NCBI GenBank assembly: GCA_902812445.1 | Contig: CADDZF010000012.1 | Coordinates: 1-39,638 of the forward strand | Length of the DNA: 39,638 nucleotides | Direction: 5' to 3' | Source: Methylococcaceae bacterium | GTDB taxonomy: Bacteria; Pseudomonadota; Gammaproteobacteria; Methylococcales; Methylococcaceae | Shown here: in pieces, positions 1 to 8,210 of the stretch | How positions within the stretch are numbered: position 1 is the first letter of the stretch | How the letters are laid out: every line of letters begins with the position of its first letter | Position numbers and translations under genes: made by a program | The notes under the pieces: generated by a model | Told to the model about the DNA's origin: nothing | Seen by the model: only the letters and a program-made list of their open reading frames with translations | Database searches by the model: none

Positions 1-1
1 C

Positions 2-151
2 CCTTATCTCGATCCGCTGAACTATATTCAGATCGCCCTATTGCGGCGGGTGCGCGCCGAATCTAACGAGAATGGCAAGGACCCCCGCTGGTTGGACCCG
101 CTGTTACGCACCATCAATGCCATCGCGGCGGGGATGCGAAATACCGGCTAG
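2..151 (+). CDS. ppc: phosphoenolpyruvate carboxylase, C-terminal end (partial)
   Basis: The window opens inside a gene; 49 codons and a TAG stop are visible. The residues read [18 protein letters not shown], then a short variable linker, then [12 protein letters not shown] at the extreme C-terminus. This is the signature end of phosphoenolpyruvate carboxylase: the DPLN..Q..LLRR helix and the terminal RNTG, which in this family reaches into the active site. The enzyme adds bicarbonate to PEP to make oxaloacetate, an anaplerotic step also used in the serine-type assimilation found in some methanotrophs. Its TAG overlaps the stop of the convergent glycosyltransferase inside one CTAG palindrome, so no intergenic terminator separates them. 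The identification is firm; only the last few percent of the protein is seen. Confidence 0.9.
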   Translation, partial: PYLDPLNYIQIALLRRVRAESNENGKDPRWLDPLLRTINAIAAGMRNTG

Positions 152-1014
152 TCCTCGAGCTGGCGGATTCTGAGTTCCAGCCAGCGGGGAACGACTCGGC
201 GATTGCACATCACCCAGCGTGCTTCAGCTAGCGCTTCCAACAGAGACTGACGAATCAGGCGCTGGCCGCGCGCCTCGACCACGCATCCCAACGTACTTCT
301 TAGCACTACGGTTAATGGCCGACGCAGCCATAGACACCACAGCCGATTACGCGCTTCGATGATGCGGCGGCGTTCGGGATCGCGCTTGGGTGAGGGATGA
401 TGATGCGCGATGACTTCATCGACATACGCCAAGCCATAGCCCGCCCACTCGAGATCGATGCTCAACAGCGCTTCCTCACCCCCCACGCCGAAGTGACGGT
501 CGAATCCTTTTGCGGCTAGAAAAGCGCTCCGGCGCACTGCCGCCCCGCAGGCCACGAAGCCAAGGAGCGCCGGACCCGGTAAGCTCACCAGAGGCCGCAG
601 CGGGCTCCTCGCCATCAGCTCGCAGACCGGATCGAGGTGGTTCTCCGGCCCTACCATGATCCGCGCCATCAGCACCGCCATCCCGGGATGGCGCTCGAAT
701 AGCTCTGCTACTCGCGCCAAGGCGCCCGGTGCCCACCAGGAATCGTCGTCGCTAAAGGCGACATAAGGCGTCTGGGCGGCCACCACACCGAGATTGCGGC
801 CCGCCGCACCGTGATTTTCGTCCAGCGCCAGGACGTTCACCTGGGGGAACTGCGCGCGCGTCATCGCCACAGTGCCGTCGCTCGAGCCATTATCCACCAC
901 GATGATGGGCGGCTGTTCCGGCAACGCCGCGAGGCGTTCCAGCGCGCCACGTAGGGAATTCCGGCGGTTGCAAGTGATGATGACAATCGAGACCCGGGAA
1001 GAAGTCGCTAGCAT
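148..1014 (-). CDS. family 2 glycosyltransferase
   Basis: This predicts a soluble GT-A fold glycosyltransferase (GT2) of about 288 residues. The N-terminus reads [11 protein letters not shown], the usual first beta strand and nucleotide-binding turn. [10 protein letters not shown] follows, and then FSDDDSWW, the DXD-type metal/nucleotide-sugar site with the following aromatic pair. No membrane segment is visible, so it probably acts at the inner face of the cytoplasmic membrane. The acceptor cannot be told. The frame is open to a TTG at 1029 and an ATG at 1026, but I chose ATG 1014 because GGAG lies six bases upstream of it and the conserved strand begins just after. It converges on ppc and is transcribed away from the glycoside hydrolase, so it is monocistronic in view. 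It may belong with the nearby hydrolase, carbamoyltransferase and flippase as part of a glycoconjugate set (inference). Confidence 0.85.
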   Translation of the reverse strand: MLATSSRVSIVIITCNRRNSLRGALERLAALPEQPPIIVVDNGSSDGTVAMTRAQFPQVNVLALDENHGAAGRNLGVVAAQTPYVAFSDDDSWWAPGALARVAELFERHPGMAVLMARIMVGPENHLDPVCELMARSPLRPLVSLPGPALLGFVACGAAVRRSAFLAAKGFDRHFGVGGEEALLSIDLEWAGYGLAYVDEVIAHHHPSPKRDPERRRIIEARNRLWCLWLRRPLTVVLRSTLGCVVEARGQRLIRQSLLEALAEARWVMCNRRVVPRWLELRIRQLED

Positions 1015-1287
1015 CGAGTACTCCATCAATATTTTGGATAAAACGAATCATTTTTTGTCGGCCCTAAGCCTGAGCAACTGAATTCCGGGGACGCGTTCGT
1101 GGCGTACGATCGCTTCTCCGTCCGATATGCAAAGAATATTTTAAGCGATCGATAACTTCGGGGTTTACCTAGAGTCTGTGTTATGGACAACAGGGCCGTG
1201 CGGCCACCGCGATGGCGTTAAGCCTCGAGGGTCGCCCTATCCACTATCCTTTATGCCGTGCATCATTATTCCGGAGGAGCAGATTTC

Positions 1288-2550
1288 ATGATCGAATCGG
1301 TATTCACGAGTTTTTTCATTGGCGGTTTCGAGGGCTCTACCCATCGCCGCCTGGGCGATGCCCAGCGGCTGGACATGATCGCGGCGACCCAGCATGAACG
1401 CTTCGCTGCCGAGGACTACGCGCGCTTGAAATCCGTTGGGATAAGCACTGCGCGCGATGGCGTCCGCTGGTATCTGGCCGAGCGAGCAGATGGGCGCTAT
1501 GACTGGGAAAGCGTTCTGCCGATGCTGCGAACCGCCCGCGAGACGGGCGTTCAGACCATATGGGATCTCCTGCACTTCGGCTGGCCCGATCACATCGACC
1601 CATTTACGCCCGCGTTCATTGATCGCTTCGCCCGCTTCGCCCGCGCCTTTACGCGGCTCTTGATGGAAGAAGGAGACGGTGTGCCTCTCATTGCACCGAT
1701 CAACGAGCCTTCATTCCTGGCTTTCGCCAGCGGCGAGAAAGGTTTTTTCCATCCGTTTGCCAAGGAGCGCGGGGTTGAGATCAAGACGCAGCTCGTGCGC
1801 GCCATCATCGCGGCGTGCGAAGCCGTCTGGGAGGTATGCCCAAAAGCGCGCATCATACACACCGATCCCATCATTAACATCGTTGCCGATCCGCGCCGGC
1901 CGCAGGATCGGCTGGATGCCGAAATCTACCGCCGGGCGCAGTTCGCCGTGTGGGACATGATCGCCGGGCTCGTGCAACCGGAGCTGGGCGGACAGATGAA
2001 ATATCTGGACATCCTGGGGCTCGATTACTACATCCACAATCAATGGGTCCACAACGACGGCCTGCTCGTTCCGTCGCATCCTCATCATTTGCCTTTGCGC
2101 TACATGCTGCGTGAAGTTTACGAGCGTTACGCGCGCCCGCTCCTGATCGGGGAAACCAGCATCGAGGCCAGCGTTCGCGCCGACTGGCTGCGTTACATCG
2201 GGCATGAAGTCCGCTCCGCCTTGCGCATGAAAATTCCGGTGGAAGGCGTCTGTCTGTACCCGATCGTCGACCACCCTGGATGGGATGACGGGCGGTACTG
2301 CCCCAACGGTCTTTGGGGTTATGCCGACGAGCGCGGGGAGCGCCAGCTCTATCAGCCGCTCGCCGATGAACTGAAGCGCCAGCAACGCCTGTTGCTCGAA
2401 ATGAGGCAGGTGCCGGATCAAGAAGCGATCAGCGGTCCGGAGAGCGACATCGAGATTTTCGAGACCATGGATTGGAATGTCATGAACGCAGCGGCCCATA
2501 CCATGAATGAAGTGACCGCCCGCTCAAGGGGAGATGCGGCCGGTCCTTAA
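1288..2550 (+). CDS. clan GH-A (family 1-like) glycoside hydrolase
   Basis: A cytoplasmic TIM-barrel glycosidase of about 420 residues. The hallmark pair is visible: INEPS with the probable acid/base Glu near residue 140, and GETSIEAS with the probable nucleophile Glu near residue 289. TIWDLLHFGWPDHIDPF and LDYYIHNQW are typical barrel strands of beta-glucosidase-like proteins. It is a little shorter than standard GH1 enzymes (about 450) and could belong to a divergent GH-A family, so the substrate is open. The ATG at 1288 was chosen over the in-frame ATG at 1258 because GGAGGAG sits at 1273-1279 just ahead of it. The last roughly 60 residues after the barrel are acidic and look disordered. 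No signal peptide is seen, so the substrate is intracellular: perhaps a glycolipid, trehalose/sucrose-type sugar or pathway intermediate. Confidence 0.8.
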   Translation: MIESVFTSFFIGGFEGSTHRRLGDAQRLDMIAATQHERFAAEDYARLKSVGISTARDGVRWYLAERADGRYDWESVLPMLRTARETGVQTIWDLLHFGWPDHIDPFTPAFIDRFARFARAFTRLLMEEGDGVPLIAPINEPSFLAFASGEKGFFHPFAKERGVEIKTQLVRAIIAACEAVWEVCPKARIIHTDPIINIVADPRRPQDRLDAEIYRRAQFAVWDMIAGLVQPELGGQMKYLDILGLDYYIHNQWVHNDGLLVPSHPHHLPLRYMLREVYERYARPLLIGETSIEASVRADWLRYIGHEVRSALRMKIPVEGVCLYPIVDHPGWDDGRYCPNGLWGYADERGERQLYQPLADELKRQQRLLLEMRQVPDQEAISGPESDIEIFETMDWNVMNAAAHTMNEVTARSRGDAAGP

Positions 2551-2679
2551 AGTCCATCGCCTTGGCGGGAAGCTTGCCGGATAGGGCAGGCCGACCACGG
2601 ATCGCCTTTGGATGAATGGCCGGCCGCAAGCGAGTGAGATGTGCTCGACGACCCGCATCGCCGATACCGGATTTGCGCT

Positions 2680-3828
2680 TTACGGGTCGGTGCCGCCTCG
2701 TAAAGGGTAGAGCTTTCGGAAGGGCCCGAGCCGTCGCGCCTCAAGCTCCCGTATCGCTAGGCGCTGATAACAGCGGTTGAAGGATTTCGCCAAAAGCGCC
2801 GTGCCAAAGTAACCGCACGGTAGTTTCGGCCCAGCGGCAGAGTAGTTCAGGGTTTGATACGGCTTGGCTGGCCGGACGTGATGATCGGCGTGGCGGGCCA
2901 GTCCCACGAACGCGTGCAGGGTGAACCAGGAGTCGGTGACCCAAGCATCACGAGGACTGAATCGCTTGTCCTGGCGCAGGAGTCCCCAATGCTGGAAATA
3001 ATTCACCGCCTCGAGTAGCCGCACCGCTGCCAATGCCTGCAGCAGAAACATCGTCGCCGCTAGCCAACCGAAATACCAGCCGATCAGTGCCAGCACCCCC
3101 GACTCCAGCATGACGCCTTGAAAGACCTCGTGACGCAGCAGGCGCACATCGAACGCGGCGTTGCGGCTCATCCCCAAGCGCATATTTTCCAGCCGCCAAG
3201 CACTCTTGAACTGAGCGACCGCCGTGCGCCGCCAAAAGACGTTATAACACTCGCCAAAAAGGGCGCTGGCGGGGTCTTCCGGCGTGCTGGCGTGACGGTG
3301 ATGGCCGCGAATGTGTTCGACGGCAAAATGCTCATAGCAGACCAGGCACAGTAATAGCCGGCCCAGCAATTGCCAAAAACGCTGTGGCCGATGGATAAGC
3401 TCGTGGGCCACCGCGATGCCACAGCAACAGGAATTGGTGCCGACGAGGATGCGTAAGGCGAACAGGTTGGCGAAGCCGGCGGCGATATCGGCCGCGCTGG
3501 TCCAGGTGAGCCGCCGAACCAGATCGAGCATGAGCGCGATATTGACGATCTGAAAGGCGGCGAGAACGAGCAAAATAGCGATAAAAGGCTGAACCGGAAG
3601 CTCGGCGGGGGGATTGCTGCGATCGGAGGGGCCCAACACATCGGCCAGGATGAAGAGCCACACGGGAAGCGTCCAGAGCAGCGCAGCGTCCCAGTCGTGG
3701 GGCCCAGTCAGCAGACAGATAAAGCAGGCAGTGGGCAAGATCAGAGAAATTAGATGGCCGGCAATCGCACGAAGGCTGCCGGAGCTTGCGCGTGGCGGGC
3801 TATAGGTGGCCGCCGGCTTGGCGTTCAT
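2680..3828 (-). CDS. AlkB-type membrane di-iron monooxygenase (alkane hydroxylase family)
   Basis: A 382-residue integral membrane protein with all histidine motifs of the AlkB/XylM branch of the fatty-acid-desaturase superfamily: HELIHR (142-147), EHIRGHHRHASTPEDPASA (from 171), NYFQHWGL (276-283) and RHADHH (312-317), followed by YQTL and LPCGY as in AlkB. About six hydrophobic helices are spread between residues 20 and 275. Family members hydroxylate terminal carbons of alkanes or alkyl chains with electrons from rubredoxin or ferredoxin. None of these partners lies beside it here. Annotation pipelines may call it 'fatty acid desaturase', but the NYxxHWG and TPEDPASA motifs favour a hydroxylase. 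It is divergent from the carbamoyltransferase, with only 71 bases between starts. A TATAAT lies seven bases before the ATG and no Shine-Dalgarno is seen. The substrate is unknown. Confidence 0.82.
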   Translation of the reverse strand: MNAKPAATYSPPRASSGSLRAIAGHLISLILPTACFICLLTGPHDWDAALLWTLPVWLFILADVLGPSDRSNPPAELPVQPFIAILLVLAAFQIVNIALMLDLVRRLTWTSAADIAAGFANLFALRILVGTNSCCCGIAVAHELIHRPQRFWQLLGRLLLCLVCYEHFAVEHIRGHHRHASTPEDPASALFGECYNVFWRRTAVAQFKSAWRLENMRLGMSRNAAFDVRLLRHEVFQGVMLESGVLALIGWYFGWLAATMFLLQALAAVRLLEAVNYFQHWGLLRQDKRFSPRDAWVTDSWFTLHAFVGLARHADHHVRPAKPYQTLNYSAAGPKLPCGYFGTALLAKSFNRCYQRLAIRELEARRLGPFRKLYPLRGGTDP

Positions 3829-3899
3829 GAGCCGATTATAAGCATGCTATCGATCGTTTGCTTATGGTTTAGAATGTGCCGAGCACACGGGTTCACAGC

Positions 3900-5651
3900 A
3901 TGGGAAAAACATACTATATCGGTCTGTCCGCCACCTATCACGATCCGGCTCTGGCCATCCTGGACGATGCCGGCGAAGTGCTCTTCGCCGAGGCGACCGA
4001 GCGCTACCTGCAGTATAAGCGGGCGCTGAACGCCGAACCGGACAACTTGTACCTGATCCCCACGTTGCTCAAGACCTATTGTCCGTCGCCTGATGGCTTC
4101 GTCGTCGCCTACAACTGGCAGGAAAAGCGCCCGCTGTACGAGCGCCTGGTCGCACGAATGGGCATCCTGAAAGCGTCCGGACTGCTCAAGACCGGCATCC
4201 AGCCGCTGGCTTCGCCGCTTCCGAACTATAAGCTGCACCACATGATGGCCTGCCAGCGAAACAGTCTGGCCAAAGCGGGTCTGAACCTGGTGCGCATCAT
4301 TCACGAATTATTCCCGCACAGCCGCATTCGGTTGACCGACTTCGAGCATCACCTGACCCATGCCGCCGGCGCCTGTTATGCCAGCCCTTTCGAGGAGGCT
4401 GCTTGCGCCGTGGTGGATTCGTACGGCGAACGGGGCGCCCTGGCTTTTTATCATTATAAGAACGGAAAGCTGAGCCTTCACTGCGAAACGCACGGACTCG
4501 GTAGTCTGGGATTTTACTACATGAAGCTCACCGAGCTCTGCGGTTTCGACTGGCTGAAGGGCGAGGAGTGGAAAGTGATGGGACTTGCCGCCTATGGGGG
4601 CCTGGACGAAGAGATCTACCCGTTACTGCAATCGATGCTGAGGGTGGAAGGGCTTACCCTGCAGCACCGTCGCCGGCCGCTGTTCGAGGCACTGGACAAG
4701 CTAGAGCGGCGCGCTCTGCGAAACGGAACGGCGCCCGGGCTGGTGGCGAACCTGGCCTATACCGGGCAATATTTTTTTTCCGAGCTGATGACGACGATCT
4801 TGAACAATTTCCATGCCGCAGGCGCATCGGACAACCTGGTGCTGGCCGGCGGCTGTGCACTCAATTCATCCTATAACGGCCAGATTCTGGAAAAAACGCC
4901 GTTCACCCAACTCTATATTCCGCCCGCTCCGGCCGATGACGGTACCGCCTTGGGAGCCGCCTGGCTGGCTTATTTCAATGATCATCCCGAAGCGAGACCC
5001 AAGGCCGAAATGCTATCGCCCTATCTTGGCTCGGACGTTTCGCGGCGGACGCTGCAAAACCTGGCGCGATTTGGTCGCGGCCTTTCAGTGCAGCACTTGC
5101 CGAGAAAATCGGCGGTGGAAACCGCCCGGCTGCTGGCGGATGGCAAACTGATCGGCTGGGTCCAGGGCGGGGCGGAGTTCGGGCCCCGGGCCTTGGGTAA
5201 CCGCTCCATTCTGGCCGATCCGCGCAATGCCGGAATGCGGGATAAGATTAACAATCTTGTCAAACTGCGCGAGGAATATCGACCTCTCGCGCCTTCCATA
5301 TTGCACGAATTCGGCGATGAGTTTTTCTTGCAATATCAGGAATCGCCCTATATGGAGAGAACACTACGCTTTCGCCAGTCAGCCATGCACAAGGTGCCCG
5401 CCGTCGTGCACGTGGACGGCACCGGGCGGCTGCAAACGGTAAAACGGGAATGGAATCCGCGCTTCTACGATCTGATCCTGACGTTCTATCGACTGACCGG
5501 CGTGCCGTTGCTGATCAATACCAGTTTCAACGTCATGGGCAAGCCGATGGCGCACTCCGTCGAGGATATCGTCGGCGTATTCATGACTTCCGGGCTGGAT
5601 GCCCTGGTTATCGAGGATTATATGTTTACCAAACCGGATTGGCGTTCGTGA
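3900..5651 (+). CDS. carbamoyltransferase, NodU/CmcH/TobZ family
   Basis: A predicted O-carbamoyltransferase of about 583 residues, the usual length. The N-terminal Kae1-like half has YIGLSATYHDPALAI and the metal-binding EHHLTHAAGA (His about 150, 151 and 154). DSYGERGALAFYH is the nucleotide-binding strand. The C-terminal YrdC-like half carries EFGPRALGNRSILADPR (from about 426), which forms the carbamoyladenylate site. Family members make carbamoyladenylate from carbamoyl phosphate and ATP and pass the carbamoyl group to a hydroxyl of a sugar or natural product. I place the start at ATG 3900 because family members begin just before this GISAxYHDSA-like strand. An upstream in-frame ATG at 3876 exists, and neither has a clear Shine-Dalgarno. 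The stop overlaps a GTG of the next gene, so the two are probably translationally coupled. Confidence 0.88.
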   Translation: MGKTYYIGLSATYHDPALAILDDAGEVLFAEATERYLQYKRALNAEPDNLYLIPTLLKTYCPSPDGFVVAYNWQEKRPLYERLVARMGILKASGLLKTGIQPLASPLPNYKLHHMMACQRNSLAKAGLNLVRIIHELFPHSRIRLTDFEHHLTHAAGACYASPFEEAACAVVDSYGERGALAFYHYKNGKLSLHCETHGLGSLGFYYMKLTELCGFDWLKGEEWKVMGLAAYGGLDEEIYPLLQSMLRVEGLTLQHRRRPLFEALDKLERRALRNGTAPGLVANLAYTGQYFFSELMTTILNNFHAAGASDNLVLAGGCALNSSYNGQILEKTPFTQLYIPPAPADDGTALGAAWLAYFNDHPEARPKAEMLSPYLGSDVSRRTLQNLARFGRGLSVQHLPRKSAVETARLLADGKLIGWVQGGAEFGPRALGNRSILADPRNAGMRDKINNLVKLREEYRPLAPSILHEFGDEFFLQYQESPYMERTLRFRQSAMHKVPAVVHVDGTGRLQTVKREWNPRFYDLILTFYRLTGVPLLINTSFNVMGKPMAHSVEDIVGVFMTSGLDALVIEDYMFTKPDWRS

Positions 5652-5656
5652 ACGTG

Positions 5657-7903
5657 ATGCGGGCGCCGGTTACCGCGGCCGTCAGGGAATCGGGAAGCGT
5701 CCCTCGTGCTTACACCGAGCGCGAGCTGTTCTATTACCTGATTCATAGCGATGCATATCCCGAGATCGTCCCGGTCGCCTGGTGTTTGATCAACGCTTCG
5801 CTGGCCGACGCTCGCGGGCGATTCGGCAGAGAAGGACGATTGGATGATGACACCCTGCCCGATTCACTGACGCTCACCCCGCGATCGGAGCGTGCGACTT
5901 TCACCACGACCGCGGGATGTGTCGAACTGGTGCGCCAGCTTGCCCCGCTGCGCTTATTGGGAGTCGCTTGGTTGCAATCGATCTCGCAAGCGGCGACCGG
6001 CCACCTCGACGTCCACGCAGCCTTGTTCGGCATGTATTTGCATCTCACCGAAGGCGATCGTGGGGATCAGCGGCCGGCCAGTTTGTACCGCGCCTTATTG
6101 GCGCACCTGGGCATCTTTTTGCCGGAGATCGATAGCTGGGTGTTTGCCCAGCACGAGAAGCTGCTGGATGCCGCCTTCGAGCCTGCCGTGATCAGCCTCT
6201 GCCTGGGGCTATTTCCCCGCCTTCTATTCCCCGAAATTCTCGGCTTTACGCTGGCGCACTGCCAGGACCGGGCACCGCTATCTGCCTGGTCTATGGCCAC
6301 GCAGCCTAAAGCGGCTATCCCGCTGAGTTATTTCACGCTTTACGACCGGCTTCTCGGTGCGCAGCGCGATTCTTGCAAGCAGGCAATCGAACAGTATCTC
6401 CGCGAGCTTCCGGGCGATGATGAACGCGCTGCCGGACGTCAGAGAGTTCGCACCGGTGTTGGCCTCTATGAGTCCGCCGACGCTCGTTTTCGCTCGGCGC
6501 TGATTCATCGGCTGAACGATGCTCCCGATGCGCGGGCACAGCTTGCTGACCTATTGCGGCGCAAGGCCCCCTATGCCCGCGGCTTCCACCGGCAAGCCCG
6601 GTTGGGGGGAGAACCGCTGGACGCCTGGTTCGCCGCAGAACCCTTCGATGCCGAGCGGTTTCTCGACGAGCTCGCCGCATCGTCCTATCTTGATCCGCAG
6701 CAGCCGGAGGCAAGTTCATTTTTTAGGCTGCTCGAATTCGGCGGCCCGATGTACGGCGTTTTCAGCGAAGAAGAGCAGAGGATTTTTCGCGATTGGCTAG
6801 AGTCCATCAAACGAAACGATGACACGCAGGAATTCGTGGGAGACCCTGCATCCTGCGGGAAAGCTGAAATCCGGCTGGCCGATACCGCCGCTGAACCGCT
6901 GGTACGGGCGCAAGGGATGCCACAGCCAGCGACCGACCGACTGTGCGATAAGGCGGCGAACCCCCTCGACCTGGACCGTCTGAAAAACCGCGAGGCGTTC
7001 TATTACTTGATCAATTGCGATCGCTATCCTGACGTGTATCACACGGCCAGGCGGCGGGTGGCGCGTTGTTTGCGGAAAACAGATCGCGGCACACCGTTCC
7101 AGCGGCGAGATCATCAGGAGTTCTTTCCTTATCGCCCGGATCGCTTCGCGCGCTGGCTTGATGAACTTTACCGACGACAAGCGCAAGCCTTTAGGCCGGT
7201 CACGCCGCCCCCTCGGTTAAGCCGGGAAGCGTATCGATGGAGCATCGAACAGTTTGCACCCGCCATCCTGGTCGACGGCTGCTGGTTGCAGAACGCCTTC
7301 CGGGCGGATGCCGGGCAACCCGACCTCGCCGAGCGCCTGCTCAGGATTTACGCCGATGAGGTCGGCAACGGTGATCCGCAGCGCAATCATGCCAATGTTT
7401 ACCGGCGCTTGTTGGGAAGTCTTGACATCCACTTGCCCGCCGTCGATTCGCGCGCATTTTGCGCCCATCCCGGATTTCTCGATGCGGCCTTTGATCTGCC
7501 GGTTTATCTCATGGCGATTTCGTTGCTTCCACGCGAATTCCAGCCCGAAATTCTCGGTCTCAACCTGGCCATTGAATTGAGCGGGCTGGGCGCTGGCTAC
7601 CGCCGACTCGCGGATGAGATGGATTACTGGGGCATCGACTCATCGATCGTCCGCCTGCATCAGTCCATCGATAACTACGCCACAGGCCATGCGGCGCTCG
7701 CCAAAGAGGCCGTCATTCTATACCTCGATGATGCCTTGGCGCGAGGCGGCAAGGAGGACATGCAGAAGTGCTGGCGGCGGGTCTGGATCGGCTACCGCTC
7801 GCTTGCGGCTTCCGTGAGGCGGTTCAAGCTCGGCTGGTCGCTCGGATATGCCCGCAGGTTTCTGCTGGCGAAGCTGGGCACAAGCGTGCGACGTCGGGGC
7901 TAA
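5657..7903 (+). CDS. tandem-duplicated heme-oxygenase-like di-iron oxidase (HDO) family protein
   Basis: About 748 residues with two homologous halves. Each begins with an FYYLI..D.YP segment (near 25 and 448). Each then has an AP..L..WLQ helix, a Y.ALL/Y.RLL..L.I.LP..DS segment, LDAAF, and a PEILG helix (about 192 and 631). The second half carries plausible iron ligands of the HDO superfamily ('iron-containing redox enzyme'): E568 and H578 in YADEVGNGDPQRNH, E640, and H668, D672 and H678 in HQSIDNYATGH. The first half keeps the fold signature, but at the aligned places has L, P, C, F, D and Q, so it looks catalytically dead. HDO enzymes oxidise fatty acids or amino-acid-derived substrates. 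The start could also be GTG 5648, which overlaps the carbamoyltransferase stop. An open frame continues upstream inside that gene but there has shadow-like composition. The substrate is unknown. Confidence 0.75.
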   Translation: MRAPVTAAVRESGSVPRAYTERELFYYLIHSDAYPEIVPVAWCLINASLADARGRFGREGRLDDDTLPDSLTLTPRSERATFTTTAGCVELVRQLAPLRLLGVAWLQSISQAATGHLDVHAALFGMYLHLTEGDRGDQRPASLYRALLAHLGIFLPEIDSWVFAQHEKLLDAAFEPAVISLCLGLFPRLLFPEILGFTLAHCQDRAPLSAWSMATQPKAAIPLSYFTLYDRLLGAQRDSCKQAIEQYLRELPGDDERAAGRQRVRTGVGLYESADARFRSALIHRLNDAPDARAQLADLLRRKAPYARGFHRQARLGGEPLDAWFAAEPFDAERFLDELAASSYLDPQQPEASSFFRLLEFGGPMYGVFSEEEQRIFRDWLESIKRNDDTQEFVGDPASCGKAEIRLADTAAEPLVRAQGMPQPATDRLCDKAANPLDLDRLKNREAFYYLINCDRYPDVYHTARRRVARCLRKTDRGTPFQRRDHQEFFPYRPDRFARWLDELYRRQAQAFRPVTPPPRLSREAYRWSIEQFAPAILVDGCWLQNAFRADAGQPDLAERLLRIYADEVGNGDPQRNHANVYRRLLGSLDIHLPAVDSRAFCAHPGFLDAAFDLPVYLMAISLLPREFQPEILGLNLAIELSGLGAGYRRLADEMDYWGIDSSIVRLHQSIDNYATGHAALAKEAVILYLDDALARGGKEDMQKCWRRVWIGYRSLAASVRRFKLGWSLGYARRFLLAKLGTSVRRRG

Positions 7904-8210
7904 ACCGGTCGACGCCCCTCGTTGAGCCTTTGTAAAAATTCGTTGGCGCCCTGCGCGCGACGTTTGTCTCGCAGTTCGTCTCGATGCAACGGGCGTTGGC
8001 CACAACGGCCGCGCCGGCAGGCCATCATGCTTGTTTTTTGCAGGCCTGCGATAATCGAGCGCAGTTTCCCATGCCAATCGGATCAGGATGAATCCTGCCA
8101 TCAAGGCTCATTACAAGGCTCGGCGCCGGGTGCGTGGGGACGTCGATGCGTTAGCCCCTTCGCCGTGGTGAAAAGTTTTGCGTCTTCTCAATAACCTACA
8201 GGGGGGCGGC
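7904..8210. other. intergenic region without a gene, one possible hairpin
   Basis: This gap lies between the HDO gene and the flippase. I see no convincing coding frame in it. GCAGGCC at 8017-8023 can pair with GGCCTGC at 8043-8049 across a loop that includes a run of six T. It is not a classic terminator because the T run is inside the loop rather than after the stem. A promoter for the flippase could lie here, but I cannot identify one. Confidence 0.4.

Noticed and set aside
1711-2499. 262-codon open frame on the minus strand
   Set aside because: It lies wholly within the glycoside hydrolase gene, and the protein has no recognisable motif; it reads as an antisense shadow of a GC-rich gene.
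3825-4304. 159-codon minus-strand frame opposite the carbamoyltransferase N-terminus
   Set aside because: It covers the conserved start of the carbamoyltransferase and runs into the divergent promoter region; no ribosome binding site or motif.
5450-5656. Upstream extension of the HDO protein inside the carbamoyltransferase gene
   Set aside because: The frame is open, but residues there are Arg-rich and shadow-like, whereas the conserved repeat begins after residue 20 of the shorter form.
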